Shown: piece after piece, positions 1 through 6,642 of the stretch
How the letters are laid out: each line of letters begins with the position of its first letter
Position numbering within the stretch: position 1 is the stretch's first letter
Assembly (NCBI GenBank): GCA_046724555.1
Contig: JBKOWU010000129.1
Location: forward strand, 1-7,398
DNA from: JAFAQB01 sp046724555
GTDB lineage: Archaea; Thermoproteota; Nitrososphaeria; Nitrososphaerales; Nitrososphaeraceae
Length of the DNA: 7,398 bases
Direction: 5' to 3'
Made by a program: the position numbers and the translations under genes
Notes under the pieces: generated by a model
What the model was told of the DNA's origin: nothing
The model's input: only the letters and a program-made list of their open reading frames with translations
Database searches by the model: none

Positions 1-801
1 AATAACGGACTAGCAAAAACGATATCAGATGATATCCCATTGGCATTAAACAATTTGCAGAAAGCAGTTAGGACGATATCAACAACAGCAGCATCAAATC
101 AGTCAGAGCAACCACAACAACAAACTACTACATCAAGTTCAGCAATTAAAGAAATTAAACAAATGGTTAACAATATAAATTACATTCTAGACAAAGCTAT
201 CTATGTAAGAATAGGCAAATCCGACTTGACTAATTCTACAGTTCATGCGCTTGTACTTGCCGATATTGCAGAAAAAGCATACAATGATTATTCATACGCG
301 TATGGAATAAAACCCATTATATTTTCAGGATCTTCTTCTTCTCCTATGATGATGAATATGAGTAGTGGGATGGAAATGGGAACGATGATGATGATGAGCA
401 GCAGTCCCAATTCCAGTAGTAGTACTAACAGCTCTGCTAAAAATGATCTACCAATGACAAAAGACAACAATGACAACAGTACTGTGGTAAATACTACTGC
501 ATATCAACAAGCACAAGGCTTAGCTATGAGAGCACAACAGATATTCAATAATGACCTAAAACCCACATCTTCAGTTAATGGTCCTTCTTCATCATCTTCA
601 ACCAATACCACTATAACCACTGCTATTACAAAGATCGAAAATAGCCTAATACATTTGAAGAATGCAATAGATGGTAAAGCTCCGACCATGGATGTTATGA
701 AAATTGTACATGGTGAGATACATCCTGCTTTACTAATATCTTATAAGTTGCAGCTAAAAGGCGCTAATAACGATGATGAAGTTAGGAACAGCTATGACTA
801 G
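1..801 (+). CDS. Ser/Thr-rich protein with a methionine cluster, 5' end cut by window edge
   Basis: The frame is open from base 1 to the TAG at 799-801, so the gene starts before the window; the TTG at 40 is probably internal. At least 266 residues are visible. I do not recognise the family. Two helix-like parts, about 148-309 (with the pattern INYILDKAI...VHALVLADIAEKAYNDY) and about 505-762 (IENSLIHLKNAI...VHGEIHPALL), are joined by a low-complexity linker of Ser, Thr and Asn. They share a loose pattern and could be a duplicated helical unit, but this is weak. The linker holds 10 Met in 17 codons at 346-396. Such Met-rich stretches are known as Cu(I)-binding segments in copper-handling proteins, and ammonia oxidisers depend on copper, so a role in extracytoplasmic metal binding is possible but only inferred. 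Any signal peptide would lie outside the window. The next gene converges on it. Confidence 0.75.
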   Translation, partial: NNGLAKTISDDIPLALNNLQKAVRTISTTAASNQSEQPQQQTTTSSSAIKEIKQMVNNINYILDKAIYVRIGKSDLTNSTVHALVLADIAEKAYNDYSYAYGIKPIIFSGSSSSPMMMNMSSGMEMGTMMMMSSSPNSSSSTNSSAKNDLPMTKDNNDNSTVVNTTAYQQAQGLAMRAQQIFNNDLKPTSSVNGPSSSSSTNTTITTAITKIENSLIHLKNAIDGKAPTMDVMKIVHGEIHPALLISYKLQLKGANNDDEVRNSYD

Positions 802-1032
802 AAGTATGTAACAGCTAAGTTATATACACTAAGCCGTTCCTTGATAAATGGACTAACTATGATGATTCAATATTAGATAAAGAAATTATTGCTTATTTTA
901 AGAATTGCAAAATATAATTATTTTCTATTCCATATATTCAGCAATTATAGTTATTGTGATATGTGGTTAATTCTCGAAGGTTTGCGCAGTTAATGGTGAG
1001 ATGTGAAAGAGACTGCAGTACTGTGAGTATAT

Positions 1033-1047
1033 ATTATTATTATTATT
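1033..1047. repeat. (ATT)5 microsatellite at a 3' gene end
   Basis: Five ATT units run into the stop codon of the minus-strand gene that ends at 1046. The 244 bases between the two convergent genes (802-1045) are otherwise AT-rich and hold no gene I can support. Read on the minus strand the repeat is A/T-only and could help end transcription, but it has no clear oligo-T tract. Confidence 0.5.
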
Positions 1048-2143
1048 ACAATAGCCCAATGTATGAATCTGCCAGAGTTAAAAGTTCTTTTGATTCCTTA
1101 ATATGATCCATTATTTTTTTAGAGGCAACTTCATTTTTCGCATGAAAAAAAGAAACTTTAGCTCTAACACATGCTTTATAACACATCCAAAAATAAAGAA
1201 CATTTTCCAAATTTCGGTCATTGCTTTTTTCTATATATTTGGATACAAAATGTTGTCTAAAGTCCGTTCTCTTATGATGATCAAGGTCCATAGAAAGATG
1301 GGCTACGTCTTCTGCAACATCAGCATATCTTAAAGAATCATTAAATTCAAGTCTATCATACATATAAAACCTATTCTTAATAATAAAAATATTTTTTAGG
1401 TACAAATCACCGTGTATATCCCGAATCTTACCCTCTCTGATCCTAGAGTAAAATAAATCCTTATTATCATTCATAAAATTAATTAGCCTTGATTCAAATT
1501 TAGGATTGATTTTTTCTAACTTTGAAAGTGTTCTAAAATTCTCTTTTATTTTGTTTTTTATGTATTTAGGTAGTCCATAATTTTTTATTTTTGTACTAGT
1601 AGTTGTAGTAGAGTGAAATTTAGCAAGACTTTCAGCCAACCTTTCGATGCTTTTTAAATTAACTTTATTGGATGAAATGAGATTATCCATTCGAAATTTC
1701 TGAGGAATCTCAAGCATTTTGACTGCATATTCTAAGGCTTCGCCTTTGTGTTTTTGGTCTGCAATTCTAATGTTGAAATTGTCATTATTATTATCTCTAC
1801 TTCCATGCTTATCATCATCATCTTTGTTACGATCTTCTTGTATAATTTTAACAACATCTTCATACATATCATGACATAGAATTTTATTGAGTCTAACTTC
1901 TCTTTGGCAAAACCTTTTTCTTAGCGCAAGGGTAGAAAAATCAAGAACATTACCAAACTTAAGTTGTTTCTTTATTTTATACGCATACGAACCAGTTAGG
2001 AATATCCATGAAACATGGGTTTCTTCAAGTTTAATTTTTTTTGAAACCCTATGCGGATAGCTACTTTTTGCTTGAAGTCCTGCAACTACTTTTTTTTGTT
2101 GTATTGAATTAATTCCTTCTCCTTCTCCTATACCATGTGCCTG
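1046..2143 (-). CDS. Aminoglycoside-phosphotransferase-like kinase (COG2187 type), start codon not resolved
   Basis: This is a small-molecule kinase of the APH fold; the substrate is unknown. Numbered from the first ATG (1867), the catalytic loop is H152-G-D154 with N159, and the metal-binding Asp is D171 in DRLEFND, followed by YADVAEDVAHLSMDL, typical of this family. Upstream of that ATG, 92 further codons stay open and code for the conserved N-terminal part: SYPH, ETHVSWIFLTGSYAYKIKK, then LDFSTL, R..FC and LN. The protein therefore cannot really start at 1867. Yet no ATG, GTG or TTG lies in frame between 1867 and the TGA at 2144-2146. An ATG at 2147-2145 is in another frame and would join only after a one- or two-base shift in the GGAGAAGGAGAAGG repeat near 2114-2130. 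A sequencing error, a real mutation or a non-standard start could each explain this. A Lys/Asp/Asn-rich insert (DDDDK...DNNNDN) follows the N-terminal part. The kinase gene lies 11 bases upstream, suggesting one operon. Catalytic residues are intact, so the body is probably functional. Confidence 0.8.
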   Translation of the reverse strand, partial: QAHGIGEGEGINSIQQKKVVAGLQAKSSYPHRVSKKIKLEETHVSWIFLTGSYAYKIKKQLKFGNVLDFSTLALRKRFCQREVRLNKILCHDMYEDVVKIIQEDRNKDDDDKHGSRDNNNDNFNIRIADQKHKGEALEYAVKMLEIPQKFRMDNLISSNKVNLKSIERLAESLAKFHSTTTTSTKIKNYGLPKYIKNKIKENFRTLSKLEKINPKFESRLINFMNDNKDLFYSRIREGKIRDIHGDLYLKNIFIIKNRFYMYDRLEFNDSLRYADVAEDVAHLSMDLDHHKRTDFRQHFVSKYIEKSNDRNLENVLYFWMCYKACVRAKVSFFHAKNEVASKKIMDHIKESKELLTLADSYIGLL

Positions 2144-2157
2144 TCATTGTTTTCCTT

Positions 2158-2703
<546 letters not shown>

Positions 2704-2724
2704 TTAATATTGAGCCATACAAAG

Positions 2725-2733
2725 TATTAATAA
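2725..2733 (-). promoter_or_regulatory. TATA box of the kinase operon
   Basis: The minus strand reads TTATTAATA, with a purine-rich TAAAG in the BRE position just upstream. The centre is about 27 bases from the ATG at 2703, which fits a leaderless archaeal transcript. It is a judgement from position and composition only. Confidence 0.45.
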
Positions 2734-2800
2734 CTTTAGAGGTATCAACTAACTATTAAGACAGCTACAATTACTATTGTATTATAACTAAAAGAGAAGG

Positions 2801-2944
2801 CTAGCCTCTTAATCTATCTTGACTAAATTCTGGACTACCATATTCTGTTACTTTGGGTTTTCTACCATGCACCTGTTTATGAATCTCTAAACGCTTTTTC
2901 TCTTCGAATTTTAAACCACATATCTTGCATCTTAAGACCAACAA
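2801..2944 (-). CDS. Small single C2H2 zinc-finger protein
   Basis: A 47-residue basic protein. It contains one complete classical finger: C-x2-C (CKIC), then 12 residues with the usual Phe and Leu (GLKFEEKKRLEI), then H-x3-H (HKQVH), followed by the linker-like GRKPK. The spacing C-x2-C-x12-H-x3-H fits exactly. Such single-finger proteins are known in Thaumarchaeota and are assumed to bind DNA, RNA or a protein partner; the target here is unknown. The frame is closed by TAG at 2945-2947 and offers only two adjacent TTG codons (2944 and 2941) as starts. The finger begins four to five residues later, so nothing of the domain is missing. The ten-base palindrome AGGCTAGCCT (2798-2807) spans the stop codon and, followed by a C/T-rich tract on the minus strand, may end the transcript. 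Confidence 0.7.
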   Translation of the reverse strand: MLVLRCKICGLKFEEKKRLEIHKQVHGRKPKVTEYGSPEFSQDRLRG

Positions 2945-3049
2945 CTATTGATAAATTAAAAGTTATAGAAAAAGAGTGCGCGTTGTGCCTCCTGCCAATA
3001 TATAACCTTGGCACCCATTTTAAATCGGACTTGCACATACAACGATTGC

Positions 3050-3055
3050 AAAAAA
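3050..3055 (-). terminator. Possible oligo-T terminator after the PepSY gene
   Basis: The minus strand has a run of six T about 65 bases after the stop of the PepSY-like gene. Archaeal transcription often ends at T-runs without a hairpin. No other evidence supports it. The bases from 2945 to 3120 hold no gene I can support. Confidence 0.25.
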
Positions 3056-3120
3056 TAGGAATGTAGATAGTTTAGCTTGTGCTGTATCATATGTATGCTT
3101 ACTACTTTGTTAAGACGCTT

Positions 3121-3687
3121 CTACCAAGTTCTAGGAGGAATTGAACCCATAGGTCCCATGTGTGGTGATGGCCCTGTCATCATACCATTATGTCCGCCGA
3201 ACCACCTTGCACCAGCACCATAGCCTCCGGACCATGGCCCCATTTTACCTTGACCAAACATACTGAAATGGCCAATACCACCTCCACCGAATAATGATGC
3301 TAATGGCTGGTTATACAGAATCTTTCCATTTCCAGGGTCTACTATAACATCATGGGTTGTATTATCTGCATTATTTCTTACGTGTATATCGTATACTAAG
3401 AATCCATTGAGTGGACGTAAAAGTCCTAATACGGCTGAAGTGTTCGGACCTACTGCTTTTTGAGCTATTACAATGGCATCGGATAGACTAGTCTTGACCT
3501 TTGAAGATAAAGCTCCACTTATCGTACTTCTAAGAGGTATAGACCCTGTTATATTGGGTAGATTACTTAGTTGATTTGGACTCGTATTGGCATTTCTAGG
3601 TGCTGAGTTAACGCCTTGTGCTAATACTCCAGAGCTGACTGTTGCTGTCGAAAGTATTGTAGCAGCAACAACAATTGCTCCATACAT
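3121..3687 (-). CDS. Exported PepSY-like protein with Gly/Met/His-rich tail
   Basis: 188 residues from the ATG at 3687. A hydrophobic segment (residues 2-22) ends in VLAQ, a likely signal-peptidase site near residue 24. A PepSY-like domain covers about 66-128: LSDAIVIAQKAVG, then VYDIHV and DVIVDPGNGKILY, a helix followed by strands. PepSY domains are extracytoplasmic, often inhibitory or sensory. The last 55 residues are rich in Gly, Met, His and Trp and could bind metal; this is inference. The annotated start lacks the positive n-region of a signal peptide. The in-frame bases upstream do code for one (KLASKRLL) but no start codon precedes it in frame; an ATG at 3718 lies one base out of frame. 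The true protein may therefore begin at 3718 with a one-base indel. It diverges from the Ig-like gene at 3939. Confidence 0.78.
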   Translation of the reverse strand: MYGAIVVAATILSTATVSSGVLAQGVNSAPRNANTSPNQLSNLPNITGSIPLRSTISGALSSKVKTSLSDAIVIAQKAVGPNTSAVLGLLRPLNGFLVYDIHVRNNADNTTHDVIVDPGNGKILYNQPLASLFGGGGIGHFSMFGQGKMGPWSGGYGAGARWFGGHNGMMTGPSPHMGPMGSIPPRTW

Positions 3688-3735
3688 TAGCAGCCTTTTA
3701 CTTGCTAGCTTTGTTCATTCTGTGTTTGTCATTGC

Positions 3736-3744
3736 AATAATTTA
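3736..3744 (-). promoter_or_regulatory. TATA box of the PepSY-like gene
   Basis: The minus strand reads TAAATTATT. Its centre lies about 22 bases before the out-of-frame ATG at 3718 and about 53 before the ATG at 3687. The position favours 3718 as the original start of a nearly leaderless transcript. Confidence 0.4.
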
Positions 3745-3902
3745 GAGACCAGTTTATCATTATAACCATTGATTATCTATGAGACGTAATTGTTATGGTA
3801 TATGAAATTACTATTACTCCATACTTCTTTGCTCTCTTGACTTTGACTTGTACTACTCAGAATGTATTGACCCTTCTATTCATAGCAATACACCCTAACA
3901 CA

Positions 3903-3909
3903 TTAAATA
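3903..3909 (+). promoter_or_regulatory. TATA box of the Ig-like secreted protein gene
   Basis: TTAAATA centred about 33 bases before the ATG at 3939 would give a leader of only a few bases. It lies in the 251-base divergent region 3688-3938, where I see no other gene. Confidence 0.4.
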
Positions 3910-3938
3910 ACTGATTTTGAGTCCCAAAGTAGTAATTT

Positions 3939-4409
3939 ATGAAAGCTAGCTTGGGAAAAGGAAAAGTTGCCCTGTTGTGTGCTTTTGGAATCTTGGTTTT
4001 TACTCTTTGGAGTAATATAGCTGCATATGCACAAAATACAACTACAGCAGGAAACGGTACAACAACAACAACATCGCAACAGCATGTACCAAAAATAAAA
4101 ATCACGTCACCTACAAGAGGTCAACAAGTACCAGCAGGAAAAGACCTTACAGTATCTGGAACATCTATAGATAATGCAACATCCAATTGTCAGGTATCTG
4201 TTATTGTAAATAATGTAAAGCCATATCAGAATGCTACTGCTACTGGAACTGGAGGAGCAGCTGATTATTCAAAATGGAAGTTTGACATTACATCTAAATA
4301 CACTACGATTAAACAAGATGGGAATAGAATTACATCTAAATATGAATGTGCAAATAATCCTGCTTCAAAGGGCTTTTCAAGCGTAAATGTTACTGGAGCA
4401 AATCAGTAG
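3939..4409 (+). CDS. Small secreted Ig-like domain protein
   Basis: 156 residues. A textbook signal peptide comes first: Lys-rich start (MKASLGKGK), hydrophobic core to about residue 28, cleavage site AYAQ near 32. A Thr-rich spacer (about 33-47) follows, then one beta-sandwich-like domain (about 51-154) opening with KIKITSPTRGQQVPAGKDL and TVSGTS, a pattern common in Ig-like or big-domain surface proteins. C84 and C137 are the only cysteines after the signal peptide and could form a disulfide between strands. Five N-x-S/T sequons (N33, N39, N79, N98, N150) would allow glycosylation. There is no membrane anchor or sorting signal at the C-terminus, so it is probably released or held by the S-layer. 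No enzyme motif is seen; a binding or structural role is all that can be inferred. Confidence 0.85.
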   Translation: MKASLGKGKVALLCAFGILVFTLWSNIAAYAQNTTTAGNGTTTTTSQQHVPKIKITSPTRGQQVPAGKDLTVSGTSIDNATSNCQVSVIVNNVKPYQNATATGTGGAADYSKWKFDITSKYTTIKQDGNRITSKYECANNPASKGFSSVNVTGANQ

Positions 4410-4742
4410 TGACGACAATTAATATCTAATCTTCTTTCCCTTCCTCTTTTTCAAAAAAGGCTGATTTGAACATCAAAACGTAGCTAGTTATTTGTAAATC
4501 GTTTTATTATTATTACATTACATATTTTGGTGTCTGCGTGTTACGAACGATAAGCATACACCAGTAGCAAGTCATTATTATCATGTTTCTTTTTCTTTAA
4601 CCTTCAACGTTGCGTATATCACATTATGATAAAAAAACACGCAAATATCAGCATATAAAACAGATGCTCGATTTTATATGAGTAATATACAATTATACAG
4701 ATTTATTTTCAATTGCTAATCTATACCCTATCTTTAACACGG
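4410..4742. other. Convergent intergenic stretch, no gene seen
   Basis: This stretch lies between the ends of the Ig-like gene and the DtxR-type gene. It is AT-rich, with only very short open frames (the longest I followed was about 24 codons on the minus strand). I found no tRNA-like T-arm, no tandem repeat array and no clear hairpin. Confidence 0.6.
4431..4452 (+). terminator. Pyrimidine-rich tract after the Ig-like gene
   Basis: A continuous C/T tract of 22 bases, including TTTTT, starts about 20 bases after the stop codon. T-rich tracts of this kind serve as archaeal terminators. The following A-run allows only a weak stem. Confidence 0.4.
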
Positions 4743-5240
4743 TTATTTTTTAATACAGCATTGTCCTCTGGGAATATCATAATCATGAGGACATTTGCTT
4801 GGATGGTTTAGCAAAGTACATAATGCATCTGTAAATATATTCTTCATGTGGTGCTCTATTCCACAGACCATTTCTTCATCAATTTTCATTCTTAGTGCAT
4901 CTTTCATCAAGACCTCAAGCAATCGTGTATTTCTAATCATCTGCTTTCCAATCCTATTGCCCTGTACGGTAAGCTGTACTAGACTGCCTTTCTGATAACG
5001 TACTAATCTGCTATCATTTAGCTTTTGAAGCATTTCTACAACAGATGGCTGTCGTATATTAAGAACTTTGGCAATAGCGCTAACCTTAACTTCTTGTCCT
5101 TGTTCACGGATATACCAGATAGCTTTCAGATACATTTCTATATGTTCAGATTCAGCTGTTCCAACATAGAGCAGTTCTCTTTCTTTCTTCACCTGATTGC
5201 TAATCGCTAGCCTCTTGGCAGAAATGATACGTGAGTTCAA
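4743..5240 (-). CDS. DtxR/MntR-family metal-dependent transcriptional regulator
   Basis: 165 residues from a TTG at 5240. An N-terminal winged helix-turn-helix (about 33-90; recognition helix around RQPSVVEMLQKL) is followed by the metal-binding dimerisation domain (about 96-153). There is no C-terminal SH3-like domain, so it is the short MntR/SirR-like form. By my alignment M36, C126, E129 and H130 match the DtxR primary metal site (Met10, Cys102, Glu105, His106). Thr105 replaces the His of the DtxR ancillary site, while E109 is kept. The tail has CPH (150-152) and CC (161-162), seen in related archaeal regulators. It should repress metal uptake genes when metal is bound. The divergent ZIP gene with two operator-like dyads is the obvious target. 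Start is uncertain: the best TATA box would put the RNA start downstream of this TTG, favouring the GTG at 5192 (149 residues), which loses no domain. Confidence 0.9.
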   Translation of the reverse strand: MNSRIISAKRLAISNQVKKERELLYVGTAESEHIEMYLKAIWYIREQGQEVKVSAIAKVLNIRQPSVVEMLQKLNDSRLVRYQKGSLVQLTVQGNRIGKQMIRNTRLLEVLMKDALRMKIDEEMVCGIEHHMKNIFTDALCTLLNHPSKCPHDYDIPRGQCCIKK

Positions 5241-5243
5241 GGT

Positions 5244-5257
5244 AAATTAATATAAAT
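5244..5257 (-). promoter_or_regulatory. TATA box of the DtxR-type gene
   Basis: The minus strand reads ATTTATATTAATTT, close to the archaeal TATA consensus. Transcription would start about 25 bases on, near 5225, inside the TTG-started frame and about 32 bases before the GTG at 5192. Confidence 0.45.
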
Positions 5258-5398
5258 GGTGTTAATTTGCTATTAAGTTTGCCCCTTCGCCAGGCTTTAA
5301 AGCAAACGAGGCACTCTCAAAAAGTCCATAGAAAATCATCTGCTTAACCTCCTTACATAGATAAACACCAGACAGAATAAATAGCAGAACGTGATGAC

Positions 5399-5414
5399 AT
5401 TAGGCTATCCTAAT
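5399..5414. promoter_or_regulatory. DtxR-type operator, perfect dyad
   Basis: ATTAGG-CTAT-CCTAAT is a perfect inverted repeat with 6-base arms and a 4-base spacer. Bases 5400-5413 match the first 14 positions of the known DtxR consensus TTAGGTTAGCCTAACCTAA at 12 positions. It lies in the divergent region between the regulator gene and the ZIP gene, about 50 bases ahead of the ZIP TATA box. It is the likely binding site of the adjacent regulator. Confidence 0.7.
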
Positions 5415-5440
5415 ATGATATCAATGCATGGTTTTGAGAA

Positions 5441-5456
5441 GCTTGGCTATACTAGC
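5441..5456. promoter_or_regulatory. Second, degenerate DtxR-type operator
   Basis: GCTTGG-CTAT-ACTAGC has the same layout as the dyad at 5399 and shares 10 of 14 core positions with it, including the central GGCTAT. The arms pair at 4 of 6 positions. It starts 42 bases after the first copy, about four helical turns, and ends just before the BRE/TATA region of the ZIP gene, where a bound repressor would block TBP and TFB. Confidence 0.45.
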
Positions 5457-5461
5457 ACAAG

Positions 5462-5473
5462 AATAAAAAATAT
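5462..5473 (+). promoter_or_regulatory. TATA box of the ZIP gene
   Basis: AATAAAAAATAT is centred about 28 bases before the TTG start at 5495, as expected for a leaderless transcript. The alternative signal is GAGGTG (5477-5482), complementary to the archaeal 16S rRNA end, 12 bases before the TTG; it could be used only if transcription starts further upstream. Confidence 0.45.
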
Positions 5474-5494
5474 GCAAGAGGTGCGCTAAGAACC

Positions 5495-6412
5495 TTGATT
5501 GATTACTGGCAACTTTTAGTATTAGGTGCAATTGCTGGTTTTACAATATTCTTAGGCCTACCATTAGCTGTAATTCAGAACTTAAGTCTAAAGAAGAAAG
5601 GCTTCCTTAATGCATTTGCAGTTGGTATTTTAATATTTTTAATAATCGATGTCTTTGGTCATGCCTGGGAATCTATGGAAGAATCTGTAAACAACGCTTT
5701 TACAGGAAAAGCATCGACATCAACTGCCATTATTAGTCTTTTTGCTATGTTCGGAGGACTTGGAATAGGACTATTAGGATTAACATGGTACGAAAGCAAA
5801 TACATGAAAAGAACAGTTCAACCGCAGAGGTCATTTAGTAGTTATAAAGAAGATGGTGTCATAGCTCCTAGCATAGAAGAACTAGGAAACCCATATCCCC
5901 CACGTAAACAGTCACAGCAACAGCAACAACATCAACAACAGCTACTCCAAGATGTAAATGCATACAAACTTGCCACGATGATTGCAATAGGAATTGGTGC
6001 CCATAACTTTAGTGAAGGGTTAGCTATAGGTCAATCATATGTATCTGGCGCCATCGCACTAGCAGTACTTTTGATAATTGGATTTGGTGCCCATAATGCT
6101 ACAGAAGGATTTGGAATAGCTGGTCCTCTTACAGGGGCTACGAACAAGCCCAAAGTGCGTTTCTTGCTCTTACTAGGATTAATAGGTGGTGGACCTACGT
6201 TTGTAGGTACCATAATAGGAAGCTTGTGGACTTCTAACATAGCTTCCATACTGTTCCTATCGATTGCAGGAGGTGCCTTGATATATGTTTCAATGATGAT
6301 GTACAACTCAGGGAGAAAGTATAATACAAATGGTATTTTGATGATAGGAATTTTCGTTGGACTTTTTGCAGGATTCATTACAGATTTGATTATTACGCTT
6401 GCAGGAGTTTAG
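5495..6412 (+). CDS. ZIP-family divalent metal transporter
   Basis: 305 residues, integral membrane protein that imports divalent metals such as Zn, Fe or Mn into the cytoplasm. About eight hydrophobic segments can be seen: three before the loop at 100-155 and five after. The metal-binding helices carry the two signature motifs H170-N-x2-E174-G (HNFSEGLAIG) and H200-N-x2-E204-G (HNATEGFGIAG), so both binuclear-site helices are complete. The loop between segments 3 and 4, often His-rich in this family, is here Gln-rich (five Gln, His, three Gln) with a single His. The TTG at 5495 is the only start in the frame after a TAG at 5453-5455, and is supported by the TATA box position. Length is normal for an archaeal ZIP. 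The gene diverges from a DtxR-type regulator and has two operator-like dyads in its promoter, so it is probably shut off when metal is plentiful. The metal itself cannot be read from the sequence; the DtxR-like ligand set of the regulator hints at iron or manganese. Confidence 0.92.
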   Translation: MIDYWQLLVLGAIAGFTIFLGLPLAVIQNLSLKKKGFLNAFAVGILIFLIIDVFGHAWESMEESVNNAFTGKASTSTAIISLFAMFGGLGIGLLGLTWYESKYMKRTVQPQRSFSSYKEDGVIAPSIEELGNPYPPRKQSQQQQQHQQQLLQDVNAYKLATMIAIGIGAHNFSEGLAIGQSYVSGAIALAVLLIIGFGAHNATEGFGIAGPLTGATNKPKVRFLLLLGLIGGGPTFVGTIIGSLWTSNIASILFLSIAGGALIYVSMMMYNSGRKYNTNGILMIGIFVGLFAGFITDLIITLAGV

Positions 6413-6642
6413 GATAATGATAGTCTATATGAGCTAGATTTTGTAAAACATTTAAAGAATTCTAATGGTTTACATTCCGCATATATCTCGCACATTTTAG
6501 GTCTATTGTCCGTAGCTAACAATCGACCTATACAGTACGAGAGTATATGCAGGTTGTTGCCTATTAGACGATACGCAAAGACGTGCACTCCACATGTTAT
6601 TAATTTTAGATAACCAAGTTAAGCCAGATTTTTAATCATTGT

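Noticed and set aside
288..689. Two minus-strand open frames of about 60 residues
   Set aside because: They are shadows of the Ser/Met-rich plus gene; their hydrophobic look comes from the reverse of Ser, Asn and Met codons.
819..917. Plus-strand frame of about 32 codons reading YTKPFLDKWTNYDDSI and so on, with protein-like composition
   Set aside because: It has no ATG, GTG or TTG after the TAA at 816-818, is short, and matches no family I know. It may be a relic but I cannot support it.
2090..2097. Eight-T run (A8 on the minus strand) as the site of the frameshift in the APH-like gene
   Set aside because: Both other frames hit a stop shortly before the run and offer no start between that stop and the run, so a change here alone would not restore a start codon.
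2963..3045. Minus-strand mini-frame (about 26 residues, MCKSDLKW...) upstream of the zinc-finger gene
   Set aside because: Too short, no recognisable motif, and not needed to explain the region.
6500..6620. Possible structured RNA between the ZIP and CBS genes
   Set aside because: Only weak, interrupted pairing such as ACCT with AGGT is visible; no tRNA or other known RNA pattern.
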